Source: Bacteroidota bacterium (GTDB lineage Bacteria; Bacteroidota; Bacteroidia; UKL13-3). Taken from it: a DNA stretch of 64,000 bases. The notes beneath the pieces are model-generated. The model worked only from the letters and a program-made list of their open reading frames with translations. It was not told the origin of the DNA and did no database searches. Where the stretch lies: the NCBI GenBank assembly GCA_027488905.1, contig JAIYAT010000003.1, positions 54,642-118,641 of the forward strand, given 5' to 3'. The translations under genes were made by a program, and so were the position numbers. Below are positions 52,072-60,807 of this stretch, piece by piece (position 1 is the first letter of the stretch; each line of letters opens with the position of its first letter).

Positions 52072-52094
52072 ATGGACCATCGACTATCGTCCAT
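52072..52094. repeat. Short inverted repeat near tRNA-Arg
   Basis: ATGGAC (52072-52077) and GTCCAT (52089-52094) flank an 11-base loop; the phrase ACCATCGACTATCGTCCATGG looks like part of a simple GGAC/CTAT repeat family. It lies 13 bases from the tRNA 3' end on the minus strand, so it could be a tRNA terminator. Confidence 0.4.
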
Positions 52095-52106
52095 GGACTT
52101 GTTTTG

Positions 52107-52178
52107 TAGTCTCGAGCAGAATCGAACTGCTATCAAATGTTTAGGAAACATCTATTCTATCCGTTGAACTACGAGACC
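52107..52178 (-). tRNA. tRNA-Arg (anticodon CCU)
   Basis: 72 nt on the minus strand. Acceptor GGTCTCG pairs with CGAGACT, with a G-U at the first pair, and discriminator A. The anticodon stem GATGT/ACATT (one G-U) encloses loop TTCCTAA, anticodon CCT, reading AGG. The T-stem AGCAG/CTGCT encloses TTCGATT. CCA is not encoded. Position and fold are clear. Confidence 0.93.
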
Positions 52179-52226
52179 ATGCCCTAAGGCTGGGCAAATA
52201 TACGCCTTTCTAAATTTTGGGCAAAC

Positions 52227-54170
52227 TCAATATTTTTGGTACTTAATCACCTGTTGCTTGCCTTCATTGTCTCTTACATTCAGTAAATAAACTCCTGCTT
52301 GCAATAAACTCAAATCAAATCCATCTTTGCCGCTTAATGTCATGCAGGTTCTTCCACTTAGGTCAATTACCTCTACCCTAGCAGTGTTTGGTAAACTTGG
52401 TTCAAACCAAAGCATTCCTTCGCTTGGATTTGGATAAATGCGCAAGTCTGAGATTTCTGCTTGTGCGCCAACACTTAAGCCTACATCTTTTGTCATGCTG
52501 CTATTCTTTAATATCCAAACATTTGGGTCAATTACTACATTGCTTATGGTTCCACCAATGGGGAGTTCAAAATTATGCTCGCTTGTGTTTATGTCTAACA
52601 CAATCTGGGTATCTCCAATAGCACGCTGCAAGTTAAAGGCGATAGGTAAACTAAATAAACCGCCACCGTGCGCATTGGCTTGTTTTACTTTTAAATAGAA
52701 TTTTCCATTTACTTGATTCCATGTGCTCGTATACGCTGGAAAGCCTATGCCATAAATCCATTGATCAAAATAAAAATCATAGTTTTTACCACTGAGTTCG
52801 TTTACCAAATCATTGAAATCTTGCGTGCTTGCGTTGCCATTTGCAAATCTTGTTTGATAGGTTTTACACACATTAAAAAACATTGAATCGCCCAATAAAT
52901 AATGCAATACCCTAATGGCTGCTGCACCTTTGTTATAGGTTAAACCACTGCTAAATAATCTGTTTACATTGGCAGTATCTGTTACATACACAGCGCCAAC
53001 TTCTTGTTTAGACGCAGCATGCATATCTGTTAATTCTTGCGAAGCCGTATTGGGTAATAAATAACGCCTTGCCAAGTACTCACTATATGAAGCAAATCCT
53101 TCGTTGAGCCAAATATCGCTCCAAGTGGCGCAGGTAACATTGTCGCCAAACCATTGATGTGCCACTTCGTGCGCTACAATACCAAAGTTAAAAATCCCCA
53201 TGCTGCTCATGGTTTGGTGTTCCATGCCCCCGCTAAAGGGTGCCATCACATGGCCATATTTTTCTTTGTGATAGGGATACAAGCCAAATATTTCTGAAAA
53301 CAGCTCTAGTTGCGGCTTTGTGGCCAAAATGCTAGTTGCATTATTGGTGTACGCTGCAGGATTGCTATAAATATAATTCTGAATTAGAATACTATCAGCA
53401 TAACCTTTTGGCTTAGCATATTGTCTATATTCTGTGTATTGACCCACCGTTACCATCACCAAGTAATAGTTGATAGGAAAGAAACTTTGCCAATGAAAAA
53501 TATGCTTGCCATTGAGTTTGGGTTCTATTTGCTTGAGCAGCCCATGTGAGCCTACTTTGTTGGAAGTATCTGTAGTTACACTCACAAAAATAGAATCTAT
53601 TTTGTCTTGAAGTGATTGCTTACACGGCCACCATTCATACGCACTGTAAGGCTGACTTAAACTCCAAGTTATTTGATTGCCATAAGTAGGAGAAGCTCTA
53701 TTGCTAAAGCCGTTTCCAATTGCTGCACTTGCGCCACTTGGTGGGGTGCCGCTATAATAAATAGTTAGGTCTAAGGTTTGGTTCAAACCAATACTTTGCG
53801 GCAACATTACAGCTGTTACATCGCCAAGCTTGGTAAAAGAATAGGGGGTTTGGTTTGAACCAAGGACTGAATCAACCGTAAAGTTGGCATGCAGTTGAAA
53901 AAGAAAGGTATCTAAGGAAGCAACCCGCGAGCGGGCAATTGTTCTAACATTACCACTGATATAGGTGCTTGTGCGTTCAACAGACAAAGACAAATGATGG
54001 AAACCCACATCATATTTTTCTATTAAACTAGCTTGGGCATTGGTTAAATTATTCTTGGTGAGGCTGCTTCTTTGCAAACCACTGAGCTTACTTTTCGAAC
54101 ATAAATGTTGTTCTTGTGCTCCTACCAATTTAACAAATAGGATTAAACAAATGGTAATTACTTTTTTCAT
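52227..54170 (-). CDS. T9SS-secreted M1-family aminopeptidase
   Basis: 647 aa. Signal peptide, then M1 peptidase with GGMEHQT (exopeptidase motif) and zinc site HEVAHQWFG (His about residue 333) with WLNEGFASYSEY providing the third ligand. A T9SS type A sorting domain (LRIYPNPSEGMLWF, QAGVYLLNV) ends the protein, so it is delivered to the surface or medium. It lacks the C-terminal helical domain of large aminopeptidase N. Three copies of the GGTTYRAACC word lie inside (52399, 53780, 53852). Confidence 0.9.
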   Translation of the reverse strand: MKKVITICLILFVKLVGAQEQHLCSKSKLSGLQRSSLTKNNLTNAQASLIEKYDVGFHHLSLSVERTSTYISGNVRTIARSRVASLDTFLFQLHANFTVDSVLGSNQTPYSFTKLGDVTAVMLPQSIGLNQTLDLTIYYSGTPPSGASAAIGNGFSNRASPTYGNQITWSLSQPYSAYEWWPCKQSLQDKIDSIFVSVTTDTSNKVGSHGLLKQIEPKLNGKHIFHWQSFFPINYYLVMVTVGQYTEYRQYAKPKGYADSILIQNYIYSNPAAYTNNATSILATKPQLELFSEIFGLYPYHKEKYGHVMAPFSGGMEHQTMSSMGIFNFGIVAHEVAHQWFGDNVTCATWSDIWLNEGFASYSEYLARRYLLPNTASQELTDMHAASKQEVGAVYVTDTANVNRLFSSGLTYNKGAAAIRVLHYLLGDSMFFNVCKTYQTRFANGNASTQDFNDLVNELSGKNYDFYFDQWIYGIGFPAYTSTWNQVNGKFYLKVKQANAHGGGLFSLPIAFNLQRAIGDTQIVLDINTSEHNFELPIGGTISNVVIDPNVWILKNSSMTKDVGLSVGAQAEISDLRIYPNPSEGMLWFEPSLPNTARVEVIDLSGRTCMTLSGKDGFDLSLLQAGVYLLNVRDNEGKQQVIKYQKY

Positions 54171-54191
54171 TTCGCGGGCAATATAGCAGAA

Positions 54192-55073
54192 TTAAATCCT
54201 AAACCTGACGCCCACATTGGTTTGATAAGTAAAGTTATTAAACGTTTTAAGCTCAGGAATATGGTAAAAAGCAAGGCCCGGCGAAAATTCCATGAAAATA
54301 AAGGATTGATTTAAGATTGGCTTTTGTTTTCCTAACCTTACATTTAAACCAATGGGTATGGCGGTTTGAACCAAGTAGCCATTTTTGTTATTATAGTTCT
54401 CCCACTCGTACTGGGAGTTGCTTGAATAATAATCATAACCGTACCCATTGCCATAATGGAAATTGCTTCTTCCTATTTGCGTGCGGTTGTTAAAGGTTAG
54501 CCCTACACCAGCAGACAATCCGCTGTAAACAGACACCCACCGCTCGAGATTGGTTTGGAAAAGCAAGGCAATTTCTACCCTAGCTTGGTTGCCACTTTGT
54601 TGCATGGTTAGCGTGCTCCCAGCCAGTGAATCGAGGTAAATTTTCTCACCCGTTCTTTGCGAGATAAGGGTATCATAAGGGAAGCGCTCTGTATAACTAA
54701 GGTATTGGTTTACCAAATTAACCTGACCAAACGTAAGGCCTACTCTAACAATTGGACTTATAGAACGATTGGGCTTTGGTTTAAAGGGGTTAAAGCCCAG
54801 CATTGCAGAAAAGTTGGTAGCACCTTGTGTGCCGCTATAGTCGTAAGGTGAGTTGTTGTCGTAGAACTTGCTTAAATCCTGCTGGAGCAAGGTGGAATTG
54901 GGTGCTAATTGCAGAATTTCTTGGCGACTTAGGTAGGGATTTTCCATGAGAAGGCCGCCGCCAAAAATAAACACATCCGAAATTTGGGATTTGGTTTGGG
55001 CATAACTGTTGTTGCAAAAAATAACAAGCAGCAGAGCGATTGAGATTGGTTTGATTAAGTGGTTTGTTTTCAT
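54192..55073 (-). CDS. Exported beta-barrel-like protein
   Basis: 293 aa. Signal peptide (ISIALLLVIFCNNSYAQ) and beta-strand-rich sequence with aromatic girdle residues (SPIVRVGLTFGQVNLV, RVEIALLFQTNLERWVSVYSG, SFIFMEFSPGLAFYH). It ends in FTYQTNVGVRFRI, a typical outer-membrane C-terminal strand. It resembles PorT-like outer-membrane proteins but I cannot assign a name. A Tyr/Asn-rich stretch (YGNGYGYDYYSSNSQY) lies in one loop. 21 bases separate it from the downstream M1 gene. Confidence 0.65.
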   Translation of the reverse strand: MKTNHLIKPISIALLLVIFCNNSYAQTKSQISDVFIFGGGLLMENPYLSRQEILQLAPNSTLLQQDLSKFYDNNSPYDYSGTQGATNFSAMLGFNPFKPKPNRSISPIVRVGLTFGQVNLVNQYLSYTERFPYDTLISQRTGEKIYLDSLAGSTLTMQQSGNQARVEIALLFQTNLERWVSVYSGLSAGVGLTFNNRTQIGRSNFHYGNGYGYDYYSSNSQYEWENYNNKNGYLVQTAIPIGLNVRLGKQKPILNQSFIFMEFSPGLAFYHIPELKTFNNFTYQTNVGVRFRI

Positions 55074-55164
55074 CGAAATAAGGATTGTACTCGCTAAACG
55101 TCAAAGCTTAGCATGTTGTTTTGTAATCGAGAAAAAAAACAGCATCTTCGTGACCCTTTTTCAC

Positions 55165-55251
55165 GGAGAGATGTCTGAGTGGTCGAAAGAGCACGCCTGG
55201 AAAGTGTGTATATGGGAAACTGTATCGAGGGTTCGAATCCCTCTCTCTCCG
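55165..55251 (+). tRNA. tRNA-Ser (anticodon GGA)
   Basis: 87 nt, a long-variable-arm class II tRNA. Acceptor GGAGAGA pairs with TCTCTCC, discriminator G. Anticodon stem CACGC/GTGTG encloses CTGGAAA, anticodon GGA, reading UCC and UCU. The T-arm is GAGGG-TTCGAAT-CCCTC. CCA is not encoded. Confidence 0.95.
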
Positions 55252-55256
55252 CCCTT

Positions 55257-55292
55257 ACACTCCGAAGCTTTAGCGTAGGAGTGTTTTTGTTT
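55257..55292 (+). terminator. Terminator of tRNA-Ser
   Basis: ACACTCC pairs with GGAGTGT (55278-55284) across a 14-base inner region, followed by TTTTGTTTT. Located six bases after the tRNA, it is well placed for ending tRNA transcription before hrpB. Confidence 0.75.
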
Positions 55293-55304
55293 TAGCAGCC
55301 CAAT

Positions 55305-57782
55305 ATGTTTAACCCTTACGATTTTTCTCTTCCCATTACCGCCATTCTTGACGAGACCAAGCAATGCCTCTCCCAAGAAAATACCCTTATTGTGAATGCC
55401 CCACCAGGGGCTGGCAAAAGTACTTTGCTGCCTTTGGCTTTGCTTCAAGAACCATGGCTCAAGGGCAAAAAAATCTTAATGCTTGAACCTCGCAGGCTGG
55501 CCGCTAAAACCATTGCCTTGCGCATGAGTGATATGCTTAAAACCCCCATTGGCAAAACTGTTGGCTACAGGGTTAGGCTAGAAAACATTGTTGCTAAAGA
55601 TACCCAACTCGAGGTAATTACAGAAGGCATCCTCACCAAGATGATGCAAAGTGATAATGCCCTCGAAAATGTTGGCCTTGTTATTTTTGATGAGTTTCAT
55701 GAAAGAAGCATTCACGCTGATGTTGCCTTAGCACTTTGCCGTGAGGTGCAGCAAATTCTGCGTCCTGATTTGCGCATTCTGGTGATGAGTGCCACATTAG
55801 ATATGCCTAAATTGCAAAGCATGCTCAAGGCTCATGCCATTGTAAGCGATGGAAAACTGTTTCCAGTAACGCTAAAATACACAGGGCAAAACGATTTGCT
55901 CTTGCTACCAGAGACCCTTTCACGTGTATTGGTTCAAGCCGTAAAAGAAAATGAAGGCGATGCCTTGGCCTTTTTACCCGGGGAAGCAGAAATTAGAAAA
56001 TGCGAAGAACTGCTCAGAAAATATTTGCCCGATTTTAGCATACACCCACTTTACGGTCAGCTTTCTAATGCCGAACAAATGGCGGCCATTTGGCCCAATA
56101 AAAAAGGCAAGAGAAAAATTGTCTTAGCCACCTCCATTGCCGAAACCAGTTTAACCATTGAAGGCATAAAAATAGTGGTAGATGCTGGCTTTAGCCGCAT
56201 TTCTCGGTTCGACCCAAAGTCTGGTTTAAGCAGACTTGAAACGATAATGGTTTCTAAAGACTCTGCCGACCAAAGAGCGGGCCGTGCAGGCAGGTTAGCG
56301 CCGGGCGTTTGTTACCGCATGTGGACCACAGCTACCCAAGATAGACTTGCATTGCACAGGGTTCCAGAAATTTTAGAGGCAGATTTAACTGCCATTTGCT
56401 TAGACCTGTTAACTTGGGGCGTGAGTGATATTAAAAAACTCAGCTGGCTAACCCTGCCGCCAGAGGGCGCGCTGCAAATGGCAATGGAAACCTTAGAACA
56501 GTTGGGTGCTATTGAAAATAATAAGATTACAGACCATGGCAAAAAGCTTCAATCTATGGCCTGCCATCCACGCATGGCACATATGCTTTTGCTTGCCAAT
56601 GATACCAGCGCGCAACAATTGGCCTGCGATATTGCTGCCTTGCTAGACGAAAGAGACCCCTTGGGCAAAGAAGCTGGCATTGACCTAAGCTTGCGCATTG
56701 AAGCCTTGAGACGCTTCAGAAGCAATCAAAATGCAGGACATAAAATGGCACGCATTGCCAAACTTGCTGCTTATTACAGAGGCTTGTTGAATGTGCCCGA
56801 AGACAATAGTCCGGTGGATAAATATGAAACCGGACTCTTACTGGCCTACGCCTACCCAGAGCGCATTGCTTGCGCCAGAAATGGTAACAACGCGCAGTTT
56901 CAATTGGCCAATGGAAAAATTGCCGCTGCTGGCCATAAAGACGATCTTGCCAATGAAAGTTGGTTGGCCGTTGCCCACATGGATACGCGGGATGGACTTG
57001 GGAAAATATTCTTGGCAGCTCCCCTAAACCCAAAAGATTTATTGCCCTTGGTAAAAGAAAAAGAAACCATTCTTTGGGATACCAGAAAAGGAGGCATTGT
57101 GGCTAGCAAAGACTTAAGAATTGGAAGCATCGTACTTCAATCTAAACCCCTTGTAAATCCCAATCCAGAAAAGGTACAGCGTGCCCTCTTAGAGGCAATT
57201 AAAAAAGAAGGCCTTAGCCTATTGGATATTCAAGAACCCTTCGAACAACTTATTCATCGCTTGGCCAGTTTACACTTTTGGAGTCCAGATGAAAATTGGC
57301 CAGCTATCAGCTTAGACAGCTTGCTGCAACAACCCGATTGGTTGCTTCCCTTCTTAGGTGTTATTAAAAAGAATGAGGACTTTAAAAAGATCAACCTTAA
57401 AGAAGCCTTAATGAGCAGTCTAACTTGGGAGAAACAACAATTGCTTCAGACGCTTTGCCCAGAAAAGTATGTGGTTCCTACAGGTTCTGCACTAAAAATC
57501 CAATACTTTGGCCATGGTGAGACACCTGTTTTGGCAGTGCGCTTGCAAGAAGTTTTTGGCATTGCCGATACGCCAAGTATCAACCAAGGTAAAACCAAAT
57601 TGGTATTGCACCTGCTCTCGCCCGGGTATAAGCCAGTACAAGTATCCTCAGACTTACGCAGCTTTTGGGACAATACCTACCACGAAGTTAAAAAAGAACT
57701 CAAACGCCGCTACCCCAAACATGCTTGGCCCGAAGACCCATGGAAGGCAGAGCCAGTAAGAAAAGGGAAATCCGAACGCTAG
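55305..57782 (+). CDS. hrpB: ATP-dependent RNA helicase HrpB
   Basis: 825 aa, typical HrpB length (DEAH/RHA family). Walker A APPGAGKST at 32-40, motif II DEFH at 129-132 (DEFHERSIHADV), motif III MSATLD (161), then motifs V and VI ATSIAETSLTIEG and DQRAGRAGR. The HrpB_C domain with LLPFLG-type motif WLLPFLG and the final RYPKHAWPEDPW are diagnostic. The role in RNA metabolism is not well defined. It shares a 4-base stop overlap (CTAG) with the convergent amylase gene. Confidence 0.95.
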   Translation: MFNPYDFSLPITAILDETKQCLSQENTLIVNAPPGAGKSTLLPLALLQEPWLKGKKILMLEPRRLAAKTIALRMSDMLKTPIGKTVGYRVRLENIVAKDTQLEVITEGILTKMMQSDNALENVGLVIFDEFHERSIHADVALALCREVQQILRPDLRILVMSATLDMPKLQSMLKAHAIVSDGKLFPVTLKYTGQNDLLLLPETLSRVLVQAVKENEGDALAFLPGEAEIRKCEELLRKYLPDFSIHPLYGQLSNAEQMAAIWPNKKGKRKIVLATSIAETSLTIEGIKIVVDAGFSRISRFDPKSGLSRLETIMVSKDSADQRAGRAGRLAPGVCYRMWTTATQDRLALHRVPEILEADLTAICLDLLTWGVSDIKKLSWLTLPPEGALQMAMETLEQLGAIENNKITDHGKKLQSMACHPRMAHMLLLANDTSAQQLACDIAALLDERDPLGKEAGIDLSLRIEALRRFRSNQNAGHKMARIAKLAAYYRGLLNVPEDNSPVDKYETGLLLAYAYPERIACARNGNNAQFQLANGKIAAAGHKDDLANESWLAVAHMDTRDGLGKIFLAAPLNPKDLLPLVKEKETILWDTRKGGIVASKDLRIGSIVLQSKPLVNPNPEKVQRALLEAIKKEGLSLLDIQEPFEQLIHRLASLHFWSPDENWPAISLDSLLQQPDWLLPFLGVIKKNEDFKKINLKEALMSSLTWEKQQLLQTLCPEKYVVPTGSALKIQYFGHGETPVLAVRLQEVFGIADTPSINQGKTKLVLHLLSPGYKPVQVSSDLRSFWDNTYHEVKKELKRRYPKHAWPEDPWKAEPVRKGKSER

Positions 57783-60568
57783 TCTTGCTTAATGGCTTTA
57801 AAGCTTTGTCTTCCTTCTTTGCTCATAACCGTTATCATATAAACACCAGACTTTAATCCAGCAAGGTCTAAGCTTACTTGTTGCAGGTTCACAAAGTTTG
57901 GTTCAACCCCAACCTCCTTGCCTTGCATATCTGTTACCACAATTTTGCTGATATTCTCCTTTTCTGAAAGCACAAACAATTCATCTTTAAACGGATTTGG
58001 AAACAAAGCAAACGCAGCGGTAGCATTAACATTTTGCACACTCAACGGCAAATTAGCAAGTAATTTTTTTGTTGTATAAATAACATATTCGCCTGGTGCA
58101 ATATTTATGGTTTGCAAGATATTGGCTGCGATAGAATCACCCGTCATATAGTTGTACCACCAATTGCTGCTTTGCGCATTGATTGTTGAGGTAGCAGGCA
58201 CCAAATCAAAGTTGGCCGCAATAAATACATTCATAGAATCATGGGTTATGCGCAGGGTTTTTACAATGCCCGACACATCATACACATAATTGTCTGATTG
58301 CAGTGCAAGCTGTTGTTTTAGTTGTGCCATGGCAGCCACTTCATGATATACGCGTAGTCGCTTGGCATCTGTAACATACTGCCAGCGGAAGGGCTTGTTG
58401 CCCGTTCTGCCATTGGTGTTAATAGAAACTTCATAACCCAACTCTCCTCCTTGCCATAACATTTTTGGACCTTTTAAAGGCAACAACAAAGCATGATAGG
58501 CTGCCACTCTTCTTATCGCATTGTCTAAGGTTTTGGTACTATAATTTGCATTGCTATTTCCATAGGTAAGCGTGCTAAACATTACGCGTTCCTCATCATG
58601 ACTTTCTGCATAGGTTACCAAATTAGGTTGCGCAAAACCTCTTTGCTTGAAATTGCCCCAGCTAAGGTTTGTTTTACTGTTGTTGTAACCCATCATGGCT
58701 TCGGCGTAGTTTTCGGTCATTTTTCCCCAAAGCATAAAGCCCATGTCTGCCAATACTTTTTCTTCTGAATTATCACCTAAATGCTCTAGAATCAAGTAAG
58801 CATCAGGCGCATATTTCAAAATTTCAGTTCTAATACGGTTCCAAATATTTATCCTGCTTTGATCAAATGCATTCCAAGTTGCCACATCAGTACCGCTGTT
58901 TTTTTGTGTAAAGCCTTTAGATAAATCAAAGCGGTAGCCATCTATCTTGTATTCTTCTAACCAGTATTTAATGACTCTATCGGTAAAGTTCTGCACCACG
59001 GTAGCCTCATGGTTATAATCATACCCTACACCAAAGGGATGTCTATCTGTTTGGTTGAACCAAGGATTTTCTGCGGTGGGTTGACCATACTGCCCTGCGG
59101 CCGGATTAAAATACATACGCACCTGCGGGTTTTGCCCAAATGAGTGATTAAGTGCAATGTCTAAAACCACTGCAATTCCCTCCTTATGGCAGGCATCTAC
59201 AAAGGCTTTCAAATCGTCTTTGGTGCCATAGTATTTGTCGGGTGCAAAGAAAAACATAGGATTATAGCCCCAGCTTTCATTGCCTTCAAACTCCATAATC
59301 GGCATCAGCTGAATGCAATTAATGCCTAAACGCTTAAAATAACCGATGGTGTCTTTTAAGGTTTTATAATCATGTTTGCCCACAAAATCTCTCACCAATA
59401 ACTCATAAATAATCAACTTGTCTTTATTTGGCTTGGCATAATTGGTAGTTGTCCAATTATAAGCTGTTTGACCTGTTTGCAGAACAGAAACAATCTCGGT
59501 AGTTTTTCCAGCAGGGTAAGGTTTCAAATTTGGATAAGTTTCTTTGGCAATCCATTGGTCGTTCCAAGGGTCTAAAATTTTATCGGCATACACATCCGCT
59601 ACACGCATTTGGGCATCGTCTATCACATATTGAAACCCATATTCTATGCCCTTTTTTAGACCGGTAATACTAATCCAATAGCGAGAATTATCTGGTGTTT
59701 TGTTCATTAACATTTCAGGCATAAACTCCCAATTGCTAAAATCGCCAATCACATATACAAATTGTTTTAAGGGTGCATACAACTGCAAAATCACAGTGCT
59801 ATCATTAATATAATTGATACCATCTTTTGTACCCGCAGGGGCATTGGCAATGAGGGGTGTGGTTTTGGCTAAAATGTAGGTGCTATCATAAGCCATTTGG
59901 CCATTATTGTTTCCTTGTAAAACTAGGTTTACACGGTTTGAACCAAACGCCGAAAACACAGTTTTAAAGTTGATGATACTTTCATCATTTACACTGGCTA
60001 CTTCTACCCCATTGGCAAATAATTTAAGGTTACTTTTAAGTGAGCCATTTCCAGAAATGCTTACCGAATCTGTGTTTTGGAAAAAACTAGCTTTTAGGGG
60101 TGCATTTAATTTAACCTGAAAGCCGCCTTGGTTAATGTCAACAAATATATCGCCATTGCTGCTGGTTTTGCCCGTTTTAGTACCCGTGGCATTTCTAAAC
60201 ACAAAAGCCAATTGAAGCACCTTTTCGCTTACAGGAATATTATAATAGGTTCTAATATTACCAATGTTTAAGGTGTAGCTGTTTGTTGAACCAACCCTTG
60301 TAAGTAATGCCTTAGGGAGATTGGTGGTCCAATCGGCAATCACATATTTCCAGTCGGTACCCGAAGTGCTTTTATCAGTTATAACACCTGCGTGAGCATA
60401 AATCATTGCTTCGCCCAACAAGCCAGCATTGCCTAGCGAGGCATCAAAAGTAATCACCACATTGTTATCGTTTGCCGTAGCAAAAGCAGGCGTGATGGTA
60501 ATTAATTGTTGCGCAAAAGCCAAGGAAGTGCAAAGCACCAGAAATGTAAAAAACACTAATTTTTTCAT
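57779..60568 (-). CDS. T9SS-secreted GH13 alpha-amylase-family enzyme
   Basis: 929 aa. Signal peptide, then two N-terminal beta domains, the second like a CBM48/E-set (FVYVIGDFSNWEFMPEML, ~265-340). The GH13 barrel covers ~385-770. Catalytic residues are visible: nucleophile D in YRFDLSKGF (~546), acid/base E in LILEHLGD (~593) and third D in AESHDEERV (~656). A C-terminal T9SS type A domain (FALFPNPFKDELFV, LKSGVYMITVM) ends the protein. It should degrade alpha-glucans outside the cell. The exact specificity (amylase, maltogenic, pullulanase) cannot be settled from sequence alone. Confidence 0.9.
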   Translation of the reverse strand: MKKLVFFTFLVLCTSLAFAQQLITITPAFATANDNNVVITFDASLGNAGLLGEAMIYAHAGVITDKSTSGTDWKYVIADWTTNLPKALLTRVGSTNSYTLNIGNIRTYYNIPVSEKVLQLAFVFRNATGTKTGKTSSNGDIFVDINQGGFQVKLNAPLKASFFQNTDSVSISGNGSLKSNLKLFANGVEVASVNDESIINFKTVFSAFGSNRVNLVLQGNNNGQMAYDSTYILAKTTPLIANAPAGTKDGINYINDSTVILQLYAPLKQFVYVIGDFSNWEFMPEMLMNKTPDNSRYWISITGLKKGIEYGFQYVIDDAQMRVADVYADKILDPWNDQWIAKETYPNLKPYPAGKTTEIVSVLQTGQTAYNWTTTNYAKPNKDKLIIYELLVRDFVGKHDYKTLKDTIGYFKRLGINCIQLMPIMEFEGNESWGYNPMFFFAPDKYYGTKDDLKAFVDACHKEGIAVVLDIALNHSFGQNPQVRMYFNPAAGQYGQPTAENPWFNQTDRHPFGVGYDYNHEATVVQNFTDRVIKYWLEEYKIDGYRFDLSKGFTQKNSGTDVATWNAFDQSRINIWNRIRTEILKYAPDAYLILEHLGDNSEEKVLADMGFMLWGKMTENYAEAMMGYNNSKTNLSWGNFKQRGFAQPNLVTYAESHDEERVMFSTLTYGNSNANYSTKTLDNAIRRVAAYHALLLPLKGPKMLWQGGELGYEVSINTNGRTGNKPFRWQYVTDAKRLRVYHEVAAMAQLKQQLALQSDNYVYDVSGIVKTLRITHDSMNVFIAANFDLVPATSTINAQSSNWWYNYMTGDSIAANILQTINIAPGEYVIYTTKKLLANLPLSVQNVNATAAFALFPNPFKDELFVLSEKENISKIVVTDMQGKEVGVEPNFVNLQQVSLDLAGLKSGVYMITVMSKEGRQSFKAIKQD

Positions 60569-60748
60569 AAACTCAATTATTAAAAAGTCGAATAACTAAC
60601 AAATTACTTGATTTCTGGGCATATGTCAATAAGTCTATAAAAGATTAACATATTTTTACTTTAGGGTATGTTCATCTAGCAAAAGTTTACCCTCATTTTA
60701 GGATAACTTCAAAAATCTAAAAACTAGCATTTATTAGTTATCTTAGTA

Positions 60749-60807
60749 TTTTAAGAAAATATAATATTTTACTTTTCAGAACTTGCAAATAAGTTATTGC
60801 CAAGCTT
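60749..60807 (+). repeat. 5' copy of duplicated promoter/leader
   Basis: This 59-base leader, with the first 20 bases of the following gene, recurs at 63922-64000 with 75 of 79 positions identical. The repeat includes TATAATA and the bases up to the ATG. It marks a tandem gene duplication with the same control region. Confidence 0.9.

Larger units (their letters stand above)
51782..52106. other. Repeat-rich intergenic region before tRNA-Arg
   Basis: No credible gene. It holds a GGGTTGAACC word (51814), the 22-bp tandem repeat (51839-51960) and an inverted repeat (52072-52094). A 67-codon open frame through the tandem repeat has no coding character. Confidence 0.7.

Noticed and set aside
55009..55278. 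89-codon frame across the tRNA-Ser gene
   Set aside because: It runs through a complete class II tRNA and a terminator; its protein shows no domain.
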